Below, piece after piece: positions 32,733-41,562 of a stretch of DNA of 53,734 nucleotides. The notes under the pieces were generated by a model. The model did not search any database, was not told the origin of the DNA, and saw only the letters and a program-made list of their open reading frames with translations. The DNA comes from Lachnospiraceae bacterium (GTDB taxonomy: Bacteria; Bacillota; Clostridia; Lachnospirales; Lachnospiraceae): NCBI GenBank assembly GCA_030524635.1, contig JAUNGG010000025.1, positions 1 to 53,734 on the forward strand, read 5' to 3'. The position numbers and the translations under genes are program-made. Numbering within the stretch: the first letter of the stretch is position 1; each line of letters begins with the position of its first letter.

Positions 32733-33842
32733 ATGAAGACAAATCAGAAACGATTATTTTATCTGGACGTGATCAGGGTGGCAGCCGCCATCCTGATTGT
32801 GGTTTATCATTTTTCCTTGTCCATCATGCTGCCGGGAATCTTCCGCTCTGCTGATATCCTTCATGCTACGGTGAACGGAAGCTGGGGCATGACGCCGGTT
32901 TACTGCTTTTTTATGGTGTCAGGGGCGGCGCTTCTGCACCGCTATGGAGATGCTGACCAGCTGGATGTGAAACAATTTTATAAAAAGCGGTTTTTCAGCA
33001 TCTATCCCCTGTTCTGGATCGCCTATGTGATTGGTTTTTTTGCAGTATACTGGCAGCTTGGACACTTATATGACATCCCCACCTGGTCTTTGATCTGGTC
33101 GGTGATCGGGATCGACGGGTGGATCGTAAACTGGATCCCTACCTTTTATATGGTAGGAGAATGGTTTTTGGGCAGCATTATTATGCTCTATCTGGTATTT
33201 CCGCTGGTGCGGGTCTGCTGGAAGAAGAACCGGAACCTGACTATGGCGGTTTCCTTCCTGGCTGCGGCCGCTTTGTTCTGGTATCATCCATTTCCCATGG
33301 ATATCAAGCAGAATCCGGTGGTGGATCTGTTTTATTTCCTGCTGGGAGGCTGGATCGAAGGGATCCGGGCCTGGCTGATAGATGAGGCAGGTGAAGGGAG
33401 AAGCAGCAGGAAGAGAACAATTGCAGTCCTGCTCTGGTGTCTGAGCCTGGGTGTTCTTGCAGTCTGGTTTTTTGTACCGATCACGGACCGTCTTCCGGCT
33501 ATGGAAGCTACCGTTTCTGCTCAAGCCTTCGGGCTGGGAATGTTCCTCCGCCAAAGCTTTATTTTGGTGTGCACCTGCGCCTTCTATGTGTTTTTAATGG
33601 AAATTTCCAGATGGCTGGAGCAATCACGGCATTGGAACCGGATTATTTTGGAAATCAGTGGAAAAACCTACGGAATCTTCCTGACTCACCACATGGTAAG
33701 CCAGCTGATCTGCAGGCATTTTGACGGCGCGAATTCCAGCAGAAGAGAAGTATTTATGATTTTGATTCTTGTTTTTGCGGCAACCTGGGTGATGACCCTT
33801 GCGATTTATCGGATCGAGTCATACATAAAAGATAAATTTTGA
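32733..33842 (+). CDS. Acyltransferase-3 family membrane protein
   Basis: A 369-residue membrane protein with about ten helices. The N-terminus MKTNQKRLFYLDVIRVAAAILIVVYHF contains the conserved R/H signature of acyltransferase-3 enzymes, and residues near 330 (TYGIFLTHHMV) carry the second conserved His. Such proteins O-acetylate surface polysaccharides, peptidoglycan or other envelope molecules. It begins 31 bp after thrS and may be read through from it. Substrate unknown. Confidence 0.87.
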   Translation: MKTNQKRLFYLDVIRVAAAILIVVYHFSLSIMLPGIFRSADILHATVNGSWGMTPVYCFFMVSGAALLHRYGDADQLDVKQFYKKRFFSIYPLFWIAYVIGFFAVYWQLGHLYDIPTWSLIWSVIGIDGWIVNWIPTFYMVGEWFLGSIIMLYLVFPLVRVCWKKNRNLTMAVSFLAAAALFWYHPFPMDIKQNPVVDLFYFLLGGWIEGIRAWLIDEAGEGRSSRKRTIAVLLWCLSLGVLAVWFFVPITDRLPAMEATVSAQAFGLGMFLRQSFILVCTCAFYVFLMEISRWLEQSRHWNRIILEISGKTYGIFLTHHMVSQLICRHFDGANSSRREVFMILILVFAATWVMTLAIYRIESYIKDKF

Positions 33843-33891
33843 ACCATACTAACTTTGTCTTACAATTAATCCATTTAAGGAGGAACTTATT

Positions 33892-34206
33892 ATGACAAAG
33901 TTAGATTGTAATGTAACAAGCTGTATGCATAACGCCGACAATTGCTGCTGCAAAAGCGAGATCATCGTAGATGGCCATCAGGCGAAGGAGCCCTGTGAGA
34001 CCTGCTGCGGCAGCTTTGACGAGAACAAGGGCGGAGCCTTTACCAACCTGTTTAAGACTCCGGAGAAAAAGCTGGAGGTAGGCTGTGAGGCGGTGAACTG
34101 TATTTATAATAAGGAACGCCGATGTTCAGCCGAACACATCGGCATTGCCGGTGATGGGGCCAGCGAAGCTTCTCAGACCGAGTGCAGCAGCTTCCGGGCA
34201 AGATAA
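33892..34206 (+). CDS. Protein with two DUF1540 Cys motifs
   Basis: A 104-residue Cys-rich protein made of two related halves: residues 1-45 (LDCNVTSCMHNADNCCCKSEI...CETCCGSF) and 58-104 (VGCEAVNCIYNKERRCSAEHI...TECSSF). Each half has the C-x4-C-x5-C pattern of DUF1540, likely a metal-binding fold. AAGGAGGAAC precedes the ATG. It is followed by a strong terminator at 34231. No function is known. Confidence 0.88.
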   Translation: MTKLDCNVTSCMHNADNCCCKSEIIVDGHQAKEPCETCCGSFDENKGGAFTNLFKTPEKKLEVGCEAVNCIYNKERRCSAEHIGIAGDGASEASQTECSSFRAR

Positions 34207-34230
34207 AGAAAAAAGACAATGACAAGAATG

Positions 34231-34280
34231 CAGCCTCTAACGTGATTTCGTTTGTTTCATTTTAGAGGCTGTATTTTATT
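34231..34280 (+). terminator. Intrinsic terminator after the DUF1540 gene
   Basis: CAGCCTCTAA (34231-34240) pairs perfectly with TTAGAGGCTG (34262-34271) over a 21-nt loop, followed by TATTTTATTT. Confidence 0.75.
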
Positions 34281-34295
34281 TGGATAAACTCCATC

Positions 34296-34324
34296 TTTAC
34301 AAATGAAAAACAGAATTGTATACT
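34296..34324 (+). promoter_or_regulatory. Promoter of the D-amino-acid transaminase gene
   Basis: -35 TTTACA (34296-34301), 17-bp spacer, -10 TATACT (34319-34324); 41 bp before the ATG. Confidence 0.65.
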
Positions 34325-34365
34325 GATAGCGAATAAAGTACTCGATAAAAGAGGAGGGATCCATT

Positions 34366-35205
34366 ATGGAACAAATGAAAAATCTTGCTTATTACAACGG
34401 AAAAATCACATTGATTGACGATATGATGATACCGGCCAACGACAGAGGCTTTTACTTCGGTGACGGCATTTACGAGGCAGCGATGGTATTTAACCATAAG
34501 ATCTATGCCCTGCAGGATCACCTGGACCGTATGTTCAACAGTGCAGCTATGCTGCGGATCGAACTGCCTTATACCAAGGAGGAAGTGGGAGCCCTGCTAT
34601 CGGACCTGGTTCTTAAGGTGGAAAGCGGCTGTCAGTTCCTGTACTGGCAGGTGACGCGGGGCACCTCACCCAGAAATCACCTGTTCCCGGAAGGCGTGAC
34701 CAGCAATCTTTATGTGTACAGCAAGCCATGGAAGGGCGTGGAGATGTCAGATGAGTACCGTTTAAAGAGCATTGTGGATACCCGGTTCTTCCACTGCAAT
34801 ATCAAGACGCTGAACCTGATTCCCAATATTATGGCGGCTCAGCAGGCAAAGGAGGCAGGCTGTCAGGAGGCAGTATTTGTACGTGACGGCTATGTGACAG
34901 AAGGCTCCCATTCCAATGTTTCCATGATCAAGGATGGCGTATTCATCACCCATCCGCTGGATAATCTGATCCTGCCGGGAACGGAGCGGAAGCATATCAT
35001 CGCATGGTGCGGCGAGCTGGGAATTCCGGTGGAGGAGAGAGCCTTTACCCTGGAGGAGCTGATGGAGGCAGATGAGATCATTATGTCCAGCACCAGCCAT
35101 CCCAGCATGAGAGCCATGGAGCTGGATGGAAAGCGGGTAGGGATGAAGAATCCGGAATTGGTGCAGAAGCTGCGAGATAAGTATATGGAGGCGATTGCAC
35201 AGTAA
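34366..35205 (+). CDS. dat: D-amino-acid transaminase (class IV aminotransferase)
   Basis: A 279-residue PLP enzyme of fold type IV. The start (LAYYNGKITLIDDMMIPANDRGFYFGDGIYEAA) and length match D-alanine transaminases. The catalytic Lys lies in CNIKTLNLIPNI near residue 147, and the Glu-containing cofactor segment in VTEGSHSNVSMI. It moves amino groups between D-Ala, D-Glu and other D-amino acids and oxo acids. GAGGAGGG precedes the ATG. Its neighbours include DmpA-type and DppA-type peptidases that can release D-amino acids, which fits a salvage role. A 4-amino-4-deoxychorismate lyase is a less likely reading. Confidence 0.82.
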   Translation: MEQMKNLAYYNGKITLIDDMMIPANDRGFYFGDGIYEAAMVFNHKIYALQDHLDRMFNSAAMLRIELPYTKEEVGALLSDLVLKVESGCQFLYWQVTRGTSPRNHLFPEGVTSNLYVYSKPWKGVEMSDEYRLKSIVDTRFFHCNIKTLNLIPNIMAAQQAKEAGCQEAVFVRDGYVTEGSHSNVSMIKDGVFITHPLDNLILPGTERKHIIAWCGELGIPVEERAFTLEELMEADEIIMSSTSHPSMRAMELDGKRVGMKNPELVQKLRDKYMEAIAQ

Positions 35206-35240
35206 GGGAATGATGCTGTGTCAACTTGGCTGCCCGTCCG

Positions 35241-35374
35241 CGTCCGCCAGCCATAGCCTCTGCCAAAACGCGCTCTCGCTCGGGTAAAAACGGAGCGGTA
35301 CTAGGGCGCGTGAAAGACCCCGCCCAAGGACCGCCGTTTTTAACGGTTTTTGCAGGGGCTATGACTGGCGGATG
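35241..35374. repeat. ~134-bp nested imperfect palindrome between dat and the DmpA-type gene
   Basis: Outer arms at 35241-35270 and 35344-35374 are near-complementary over about 30 nt (shared cores TCCGCCAG, CATAGCC, CTGC). Nested inside are TAAAAACGG (35285-35293) with CCGTTTTTA (35334-35342), CGGT with ACCG, and GGGCG (35304-35308) with CGCCC (35321-35325), leaving a 12-nt apical loop. The stretch is G+C rich against its surroundings. It has no coding signal of its own. It may be a mobile palindromic repeat or a structured RNA leader. Confidence 0.65.
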
Positions 35375-35441
35375 CTGGGCTGCTGGATGGTATGGGATGA
35401 TTCATTACAATCTACATTTATGGAAAGAAGGAAAGAATTTT

Positions 35442-36509
35442 ATGGTTCAGAAGCGGATCCGAGACTACAATATTATTCCCGGGCGGATGAGGACGGGGAA
35501 GTGGAATAAGATTACGGATGTTCCTGGTGTGCTGGTAGGGCATTCTACGATTAAGAATGAGACCAATCACACTGGTGTGACGGTGATCCTCCCTGGTCCG
35601 GATAATGGGTTTATTAATAAGTATACGGCGGCTTCTTATGTCCATAATGGCTTTGGAAAGAGCTGTGGTCTGGTGCAGATTGAGGAATTGGGTACGCTGG
35701 AAACGCCGATTGCCCTTACCAATACCTTGAATGTAGGGTTGGTGTGGGATGCTTTGGCTGGCTATGTGATCCGGCAGAGTCAGGCGGAAGGGGTGGAGCC
35801 TATGAGCCTGAATCCGATAGTAGGAGAGTGCAATGACAGCCAGATCAATCAGATCCAGAACCGGGCAGTGAAGGAGCAGCATGTGATGGAGGCGATCGCC
35901 GGTGCAGAGGAGGATTTTGCAGAGGGCGATGTCGGGGCAGGAGCCGGGACCATCTGTTATGGGTTAAAGGGCGGCATTGGCTCTGCCTCCAGAGTGATCG
36001 AGCTGGATGGAAAGGAATATACCATCGGAGTTCTGGTGCAGTCCAATTTTGGCGCTACTGCTGATTTTGTTCTGAATGGGATGGCAGCCGGAGAGCAGAT
36101 ATTGAAATTAAAGAAGGATAAGGAGGGGATGGCTTCTGCTGAGTGTGACAAAGGGTCCATCATGACCATATTGGCCACTGACCTGCCGGTTTCCCACCGG
36201 CAGTTAAAGCGGATCATCCGCCGCACTGCAGTGGGAATTGCCCGCACCGGGGCCTATACCGGACATGGAAGCGGAGAGGTGATGATCGGATTTACCACCG
36301 CGAACCGGATCCCGCCTTCCAGCCAGGGAAAGCTGATCACCCAGACCATGATCCATGAGGATTTGATCAACCGGGCCTTCCAGGCGGCGGCTGAGGCTTC
36401 CCATGAGGCAATCTTAAATTCTATGGTATGTGCACAGACAACCACCGGACTCAAGGGCCAGGTGTACTACAGTCTGGCAGAGTTTCTGCCGGAGCTGACA
36501 ATCCTTTAA
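35442..36509 (+). CDS. DmpA/BapA-type aminopeptidase (P1 family)
   Basis: A 355-residue member of the self-processing P1 family. It starts KRIRDYNIIPGRMRTGKWNKITDVPGVLVGHSTI, typical of DmpA. The autocleavage and catalytic serine is expected at Ser277 in TGHGSGEVMIGF, giving a long alpha and a short beta chain. Relatives release N-terminal L- or D-residues, including D-Ala, or beta-peptides. ATG 35442 has AAGGAAAG upstream; the open frame reaches back to 35226 only through the palindromic element and looks non-coding there. It follows dat and converges on the regulator gene with 6 bp between stops. Confidence 0.88.
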   Translation: MVQKRIRDYNIIPGRMRTGKWNKITDVPGVLVGHSTIKNETNHTGVTVILPGPDNGFINKYTAASYVHNGFGKSCGLVQIEELGTLETPIALTNTLNVGLVWDALAGYVIRQSQAEGVEPMSLNPIVGECNDSQINQIQNRAVKEQHVMEAIAGAEEDFAEGDVGAGAGTICYGLKGGIGSASRVIELDGKEYTIGVLVQSNFGATADFVLNGMAAGEQILKLKKDKEGMASAECDKGSIMTILATDLPVSHRQLKRIIRRTAVGIARTGAYTGHGSGEVMIGFTTANRIPPSSQGKLITQTMIHEDLINRAFQAAAEASHEAILNSMVCAQTTTGLKGQVYYSLAEFLPELTIL

Positions 36510-36515
36510 ATTTCC

Positions 36516-38486
36516 TCAGTCCGCCAGCATAGCGATCCCGGCTTCGGTGATCTCACAGCCGCCCTTGGTGCGGTGAACCAGGATCAACCCCTGGTCCGAT
36601 AATTCTTTCATCAGTCCCCGCAGCTTTCCGTCACTGATCTCAGTGCCGGATTCTGCGAGGGCTTTTTGTATGGCGGCACGTCCGCTGCGGGGCATGTTTT
36701 TGATGATCGCCAGAACCTGGCGCTTCAGCAGGCTTTGGCTGCCCTCCTTCTGGGACAGGTCGCTCCGGATATAAGAGGGGAGCTGCGCCAGGATCAGCGG
36801 ATGGGCGGCATACATGGAGAAGAAGTACTGGGCCAGATTCATCAGCTCCTGCACATTGCCTGGATAGTCGTAGGTCAGCAGAAATTGATACAGGCTTTTG
36901 GACAGGATCGAGTCAATGTGAAACTTGGGGTCATGAAACATATTCTGGAAAAAGTGTTCCAGCAGCAGCGGGATATCTTCCTTCCGGTTTTTCAGCGGAA
37001 TGGTGTCGATGACAGCCATGCTGAGCTGGAAAAACAGATCCTGACGGAAGGAGCCTTCCTGCACCAGGGCGTAGAGATCGGCTGAGGAGGTTGCAATGAC
37101 CCGGATATCATAGGCTTCCTGAGAGCAAAAGGAGTCATTGGAAATATTTTGCAGAAGCTGAACCAGAAAATCCTGCATCTTCATAGGCAGGCGTTCGATG
37201 TTGTCGATCAGCAGAGTGCCGTGGTTGGCGGCATTCAGGATCTCGGAGGGAGTGCTGGCGGATAGAGACATCATCTGGTTTAAGCTGATAAAGGGCTGAT
37301 TCCTTCGGCGGGAGCTTTGGTGGATGGCCTTTGCAAGTATCTTTTTCTGAGTGCCGCTTTCTCCCTGAATCAGGATAGGGAAGTCGTAGAGGGATAGCCG
37401 CTTTGCATAGGACAGCATTTCCTGGCATCGCTTTGAGGCTGTGATCAGGTTCATAAAACTGCTTCTCTGGCGTTCAATGGGCGATTTTTGCCCCACCTCA
37501 TCCGGCACGGCAGCATCTGGGTCCGGCTCCCGGCTGGGGTCCGGCTTGCTGGTAAGCAGGGAAACGGAGGAATGGTTGGGGAAGGATAATTCCATTACAC
37601 TTAAAATCAGCGGGACTTTGCTGCGGTTGGTGATGCTGTAATCGGCAGTCAGGTTAAACTGGATATTCGAATATGCTTCCGGCAGGCTGTCGGAAAAGGT
37701 CTTTCCCACAGAGCTATTTTCCGGAAGCCCCCAGTCATTGGCAAAATGCTTGTTTACCAGCAGAATGATCCCCTTTTCATCCAGAAGGCAGATGCTTAAT
37801 GGAAGATTGGAGGTGGTTGCCAGAAGCAGCTGCTGGGAGAACACAAAGCTGCTGTAGTAGCTTCCTGCCGTTTTTACCGCCTTCATAATGTGAGAAACAT
37901 AATTTTTCGTGATCCGGTTTCCTAGTTCAGCCGGAAGGTGAAAGAGAACGCACAGCTCATTGATCGTTGAGATATCAATGATCCGGTTGCCGATATTGAT
38001 GATGTTCCGCACATGCTTGGGAACCAGCTGGGGTTCTCCTACCGTGATGGCATAATGGACAGAGAGGTCGATATCATTGGGATCTCCGGCATAGGGAATG
38101 AACTGGTACTGGGTGATGCCGTATTCCTGAAAGGCCTGGATCACATGGATGGTAGAATCCATCAGATCATTGACCACATAGACTTTTTCATTCGGCGGGA
38201 TCCGGATGATCTGGTCCAGATAGGCGTGGTTAAAGGTTCTGGTGCAGACGATCTGGGCAATGGAGTCCGGGATGGGGACCGGAAAATCGGATTGGACCCG
38301 AAAGCTGGAAAACAGGATGCACTGATAGCCGTTTAACTGATCCGAGTTGATGATGGAGACCAGGTCACTGGTGTCAAAGGTTACATAATCCCCCAGGCAG
38401 GAGAGGAGGTAGTTTTGAAATTCGATCCGTATATAGGGGTTGATGCAGACGATCAGCACATGATACTTGTTGTTGGATTCGAACAT
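36516..38486 (-). CDS. Degenerate sigma-54-activator-like regulator
   Basis: A 656-residue protein built like an enhancer-binding activator: N-terminal sensor region (about 1-200), PAS-like segment (about 225-300; SICLLDEKGIILLVNKHFANDW), AAA+ domain (about 345-570), and a C-terminal winged helix instead of a Fis-type helix-turn-helix. The AAA+ core is eroded: Walker A reads GESGTQKK, the Walker B Glu is replaced (LLIDNIERLP), and no GAFTGA loop is present. The arginine-finger region FRQDLFFQL and YPGNVQEL remain. It therefore probably does not activate sigma-54 polymerase and may act as a classical regulator. It is divergent from the peptide importer genes (225 bp apart), its likely target. 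Confidence 0.8.
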   Translation of the reverse strand: MFESNNKYHVLIVCINPYIRIEFQNYLLSCLGDYVTFDTSDLVSIINSDQLNGYQCILFSSFRVQSDFPVPIPDSIAQIVCTRTFNHAYLDQIIRIPPNEKVYVVNDLMDSTIHVIQAFQEYGITQYQFIPYAGDPNDIDLSVHYAITVGEPQLVPKHVRNIINIGNRIIDISTINELCVLFHLPAELGNRITKNYVSHIMKAVKTAGSYYSSFVFSQQLLLATTSNLPLSICLLDEKGIILLVNKHFANDWGLPENSSVGKTFSDSLPEAYSNIQFNLTADYSITNRSKVPLILSVMELSFPNHSSVSLLTSKPDPSREPDPDAAVPDEVGQKSPIERQRSSFMNLITASKRCQEMLSYAKRLSLYDFPILIQGESGTQKKILAKAIHQSSRRRNQPFISLNQMMSLSASTPSEILNAANHGTLLIDNIERLPMKMQDFLVQLLQNISNDSFCSQEAYDIRVIATSSADLYALVQEGSFRQDLFFQLSMAVIDTIPLKNRKEDIPLLLEHFFQNMFHDPKFHIDSILSKSLYQFLLTYDYPGNVQELMNLAQYFFSMYAAHPLILAQLPSYIRSDLSQKEGSQSLLKRQVLAIIKNMPRSGRAAIQKALAESGTEISDGKLRGLMKELSDQGLILVHRTKGGCEITEAGIAMLAD

Positions 38487-38609
38487 TGTAAATTCCTTTC
38501 GTGTAATGTTTATTTAGGTAAATTATAGTAAATATTTTAAAATAAATCAACCAGATCACTTTATAAAATTAAAATGTTTGTTTTGATACTGGAGATTTAA
38601 CACTTTACC

Positions 38610-38638
38610 TTGAAAAAGAAGAAAAGTGTAACTAAAAT
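38610..38638 (+). promoter_or_regulatory. Promoter of the peptide importer binding-protein gene
   Basis: -35 TTGAAA (38610-38615), 17-bp spacer, -10 TAAAAT (38633-38638). No -24/-12 (GG...GC) promoter is visible, in line with the neighbouring regulator lacking GAFTGA. Confidence 0.6.
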
Positions 38639-38648
38639 AGATGTTAAT

Positions 38649-38685
38649 AGCAAGGGCGCTATGTTCAGGCTGCCCTTGCTTTTTT
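38649..38685 (+). terminator. Leader terminator directly after the importer promoter
   Basis: AGCAAGGGC (38649-38657) and GCCCTTGCT (38672-38680) form a perfect 9-bp stem with a 14-nt loop, followed by TTTTTT (38680-38685). It starts within about 5 nt of the predicted transcription start and 26 bp before the start codon. Confidence 0.75.
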
Positions 38686-38710
38686 ATACTGGAAAACAAG
38701 GAGGAACATT

Positions 38711-40396
38711 ATGAGAAGAACAGGAAACAAACTTTATGCTTTGTTGTTGGCAGCAGCGATGGTAACTTTGACTGCCTGCGGCGGTGGCGGAAGTACAGCA
38801 TCTACAACTGCGGCAGCAGGCGGCGAGACCGCAGCAGCAGGTGAGACTCAGGCTCAGGCTGAGGTGCCGGCTGGTGAGTCCATCTCCCAGGAGAGCGATG
38901 TGGTAGCAGCAGTAGCAGTTGACTTCACCACTATGGATCCAATGGATACCAGTGACACCTTATCCGGTGGTATTCAGCGTATGATGATGGATGGTTTATT
39001 CGGCTTTGATGATGATATGGCGATCTATCCGATGCTGGCTACCGGCTATGAAGCAAATGAGGATGCAACTGAGTTTACGATCACGCTGCGTGAGGGCATT
39101 TCCTTCACTGATGGAACCCCATGGGATGCAGATGCAGCGCTGGCTAACTTTGCAAAGTGGGATGATGAGTCCTTAGGTCTTAAGAGAACCACCTTCCTGT
39201 GCAATGTGCTGGATTCCTTTGAGAAGGTGGATGATTACACCATCAAGGTTAACTTAACTGAGCCTTTCGGTGCATTTATCAGCAACCTGGCTCATCCGGC
39301 ATGTGTAATCATGAGCCCGAAGACGATCGAAGCTGGTGTGGATGAGTGTGCAAGAAATCCGGTTGGTACTGGTCAGTATAAGTTTGTAGAATGGATCGAG
39401 GGCGACCACCTGACTCTGGAATTAAATAAGGATTGGTGGGGCTATGATGCTGATATCTGCGGCGGCACCGCTTTAGCAGATGCTGATGCAGGTTTCAAGA
39501 GTGTTACCTTTAAGCCGGTACCAGAGAGTGCGACTCGTGTTGCTATGATCCAGTCTGGTGATGCACAGATTATGTGGACCACTCCTACTGAAAGCGTAGC
39601 TGTTCTGGATGCTGACCCGAACGTTACCTCTTATCAGGATGAAGGTATTGTAGTTCGTTTCCTGATGATGAATACTCAGAAGGCACCATTTAATGATGTA
39701 AGAGTACGTCAGGCTATGGACTATGCATTAAATAAGGAAGCGTACATCCAGGTTGTAAAGAACGGCCTTGCAACTCCTGCAACCTCCATCATCGGACCGG
39801 CTGTTCAGTACTATAAGAGCAATGAGCCTCGTCCATATGATCCGGAGAAGGCAAAGGAACTGTTGGCAGAGGCTGGATATCCAGATGGCTTTACTACCAC
39901 TGTAATGTTTGCAAATACCACTGCTAACCAGAAGCAGGCAGAGTTCTACAAGCAGCAGTTAGAGCAGGTTGGCATTAACTTAGAGTTAAAGGGTATGGAG
40001 AGTGCGATTTTAAATCAGAGAATTCAGGACGTGGATGTTCCTGGCTCTGAGGCAGAGGTTGACTGTTACATCATCGGATGGTCTCCATCTACCGGTGATG
40101 CTGACTGGGGAATCCGTCCGCTGCTGGCAATCGAGTCTGAGCCGCCTATGAGCTACAACATCTGCTACTATGAGAATGAAGAACTGGAAGGCTATATCAG
40201 AACTGGTCTGGAGAGTGCAGATGATGATATTCGTAGAGAAGCATACGAGAAGGCACAGGATCTGATCTGGGAAGAGACCCCAATGGTATTCATGTGTGTA
40301 GATTCCAACGTTTGGGCTACCAGCGCAAAGGTACAGAATGTAAAGATCTATCCAGACGGTGCAATCAACATGAAGAATGCAAAGATGACCAAGTAA
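38711..40396 (+). CDS. Peptide-binding lipoprotein, family 5 (OppA/DppE type)
   Basis: A 561-residue extracellular binding protein. The signal peptide ends in lipobox LTAC with Cys23 as the lipidated residue; an Ala/Thr/Glu-rich linker runs to about residue 60. Family 5 landmarks: AVDFTTMDPMDTSDTL, TDGTPWDADAALANFAKWDD, VGTGQYKFVEWIEGDHLTLE and FNDVRVRQAMDYALNKEAYI. AGGAGGA precedes the ATG. It is separated from its permease genes by a strong terminator at 40437, so it is probably made in excess. Context with D-aminopeptidase DppA points to dipeptides or cell-wall peptides as ligand. Confidence 0.9.
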   Translation: MRRTGNKLYALLLAAAMVTLTACGGGGSTASTTAAAGGETAAAGETQAQAEVPAGESISQESDVVAAVAVDFTTMDPMDTSDTLSGGIQRMMMDGLFGFDDDMAIYPMLATGYEANEDATEFTITLREGISFTDGTPWDADAALANFAKWDDESLGLKRTTFLCNVLDSFEKVDDYTIKVNLTEPFGAFISNLAHPACVIMSPKTIEAGVDECARNPVGTGQYKFVEWIEGDHLTLELNKDWWGYDADICGGTALADADAGFKSVTFKPVPESATRVAMIQSGDAQIMWTTPTESVAVLDADPNVTSYQDEGIVVRFLMMNTQKAPFNDVRVRQAMDYALNKEAYIQVVKNGLATPATSIIGPAVQYYKSNEPRPYDPEKAKELLAEAGYPDGFTTTVMFANTTANQKQAEFYKQQLEQVGINLELKGMESAILNQRIQDVDVPGSEAEVDCYIIGWSPSTGDADWGIRPLLAIESEPPMSYNICYYENEELEGYIRTGLESADDDIRREAYEKAQDLIWEETPMVFMCVDSNVWATSAKVQNVKIYPDGAINMKNAKMTK

Positions 40397-40436
40397 TAGA
40401 AGCAAAAACTGTTTCAGCTATTTGATTATGTAGCAG

Positions 40437-40495
40437 AGGCGCTGCAAGCGAGATGATCAGATATATCAAAGTCTGAAGTTGCAGCGCCTTTGTTT
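40437..40495 (+). terminator. Terminator between binding-protein and permease genes
   Basis: AGGCGCTGCAA (40437-40447) pairs perfectly with TTGCAGCGCCT (40479-40489), 31-nt loop, then TTGTTT. Partial termination here would set a high binding-protein to permease ratio. The remaining gap to 40630 shows no clear promoter. Confidence 0.75.
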
Positions 40496-40629
40496 ACGTA
40501 TCGGTTATAAATCCTCTGTGTAATTCCGGTATTCTTACTTTATTTATGAAATTTATAAGCATGGATATCCCTTGTTTGTTTTTATATGTGTGGAATTGAT
40601 TCTACAGTGATTAAGGAGATGAAAATAAT

Positions 40630-41550
40630 ATGTTGAGATATACATTAAAACGAATTGTAGGAGTGATTCCTACCCTGATTATCGTCATAACCTTCGTGTT
40701 TTTTTTCGTTCGTCTGATACCAGGCGATCCGGCACGTATGGTGGCCGGTGAACAGGCAACCCTTCAGGATGTAGAGGCCGTAAGAGAACAGCTTGGCCTG
40801 AATAAGCCGATCCCCATTCAGTATATCAATTATGTGGGCGGTCTGCTTCATGGCGATCTGGGAACCTCTCTCCGCACGAAACGTCCGGTTATAACAGAGG
40901 TTGCTGCCAGGTACGGCAATACCATGTCCCTTACCATAGCCAGCCTGATCTGGAGCACCATTGTGGGAGTCCTGCTTGGAGTCTGGTCGGGCAAGCACCG
41001 GGGCAAATGGCAGGACTTTACAGGAATGACACTGGCGGTATCGGGAATCTCGCTTCCCAACTTCTGGATAGGCTTCCTTCTGATCATGCTCTTTGCGGTG
41101 AAGCTGCGGTGGCTGCCTACCACAGGTGCCGGATCCTGGAAGAATCTGGTTCTTCCAGCCATCACTCTGGGAACCAGTATTGCGGCGATCATTGCACGAT
41201 TTACCCGTTCTTCCATTATTGAGGTATTAAAGGAGGACTATATCCGTACTGCAAGAGCGAAGGGCTTAAAGGAGAAAAAGGTGACCTGGGGACATGCATT
41301 CCGCAACTCCATGATCTCTGTTGTTACCGTAGTAGGCCTGCAGTTCGGCTTCCTGTTAGGCGGTTCTGTTGTTACGGAAGCGGTATTCGCATTCCCGGGT
41401 CTTGGTCAGCTTTTGATCGAGTCGGTAAACTATCGTGATTATCCGGCCATTCAGTCCCTGATCCTGATCTTCTCCCTGCAGTTTATTATCATCAACCTGG
41501 TTGTGGATATCCTTTATGCCGTCCTCAATCCGGAAATCAAGTTGTCATAG
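40630..41550 (+). CDS. dppB: Peptide ABC transporter permease, DppB type
   Basis: A 306-residue permease with six helices. N-terminal LKRIVGVIPTLIIVITFVFF, then RLIPGDPARMVAGEQATLQD, the large external loop, EAA loop DYIRTARAKGLKEKKVTWGH and the terminal FPGLGQLLIESVNYRDYPAIQ are all DppB/OppB landmarks. AAGGAGATG precedes the ATG. The next permease gene starts 13 bp after its stop. Confidence 0.92.
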   Translation: MLRYTLKRIVGVIPTLIIVITFVFFFVRLIPGDPARMVAGEQATLQDVEAVREQLGLNKPIPIQYINYVGGLLHGDLGTSLRTKRPVITEVAARYGNTMSLTIASLIWSTIVGVLLGVWSGKHRGKWQDFTGMTLAVSGISLPNFWIGFLLIMLFAVKLRWLPTTGAGSWKNLVLPAITLGTSIAAIIARFTRSSIIEVLKEDYIRTARAKGLKEKKVTWGHAFRNSMISVVTVVGLQFGFLLGGSVVTEAVFAFPGLGQLLIESVNYRDYPAIQSLILIFSLQFIIINLVVDILYAVLNPEIKLS

Positions 41551-41562
41551 GAGGTCTTACAT

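Noticed and set aside
35226..35441. An N-terminal extension of the DmpA-type protein by 72 codons
   Set aside because: The extension is encoded by the nested palindrome, has Arg/Pro-rich composition unlike the family, and the ATG at 35442 has a ribosome site and matches the family start.
38487..38710. A sigma-54 (-24/-12) promoter for the peptide importer
   Set aside because: No GG-N10-GC element with the usual neighbours is present; an ordinary -35/-10 promoter fits well.
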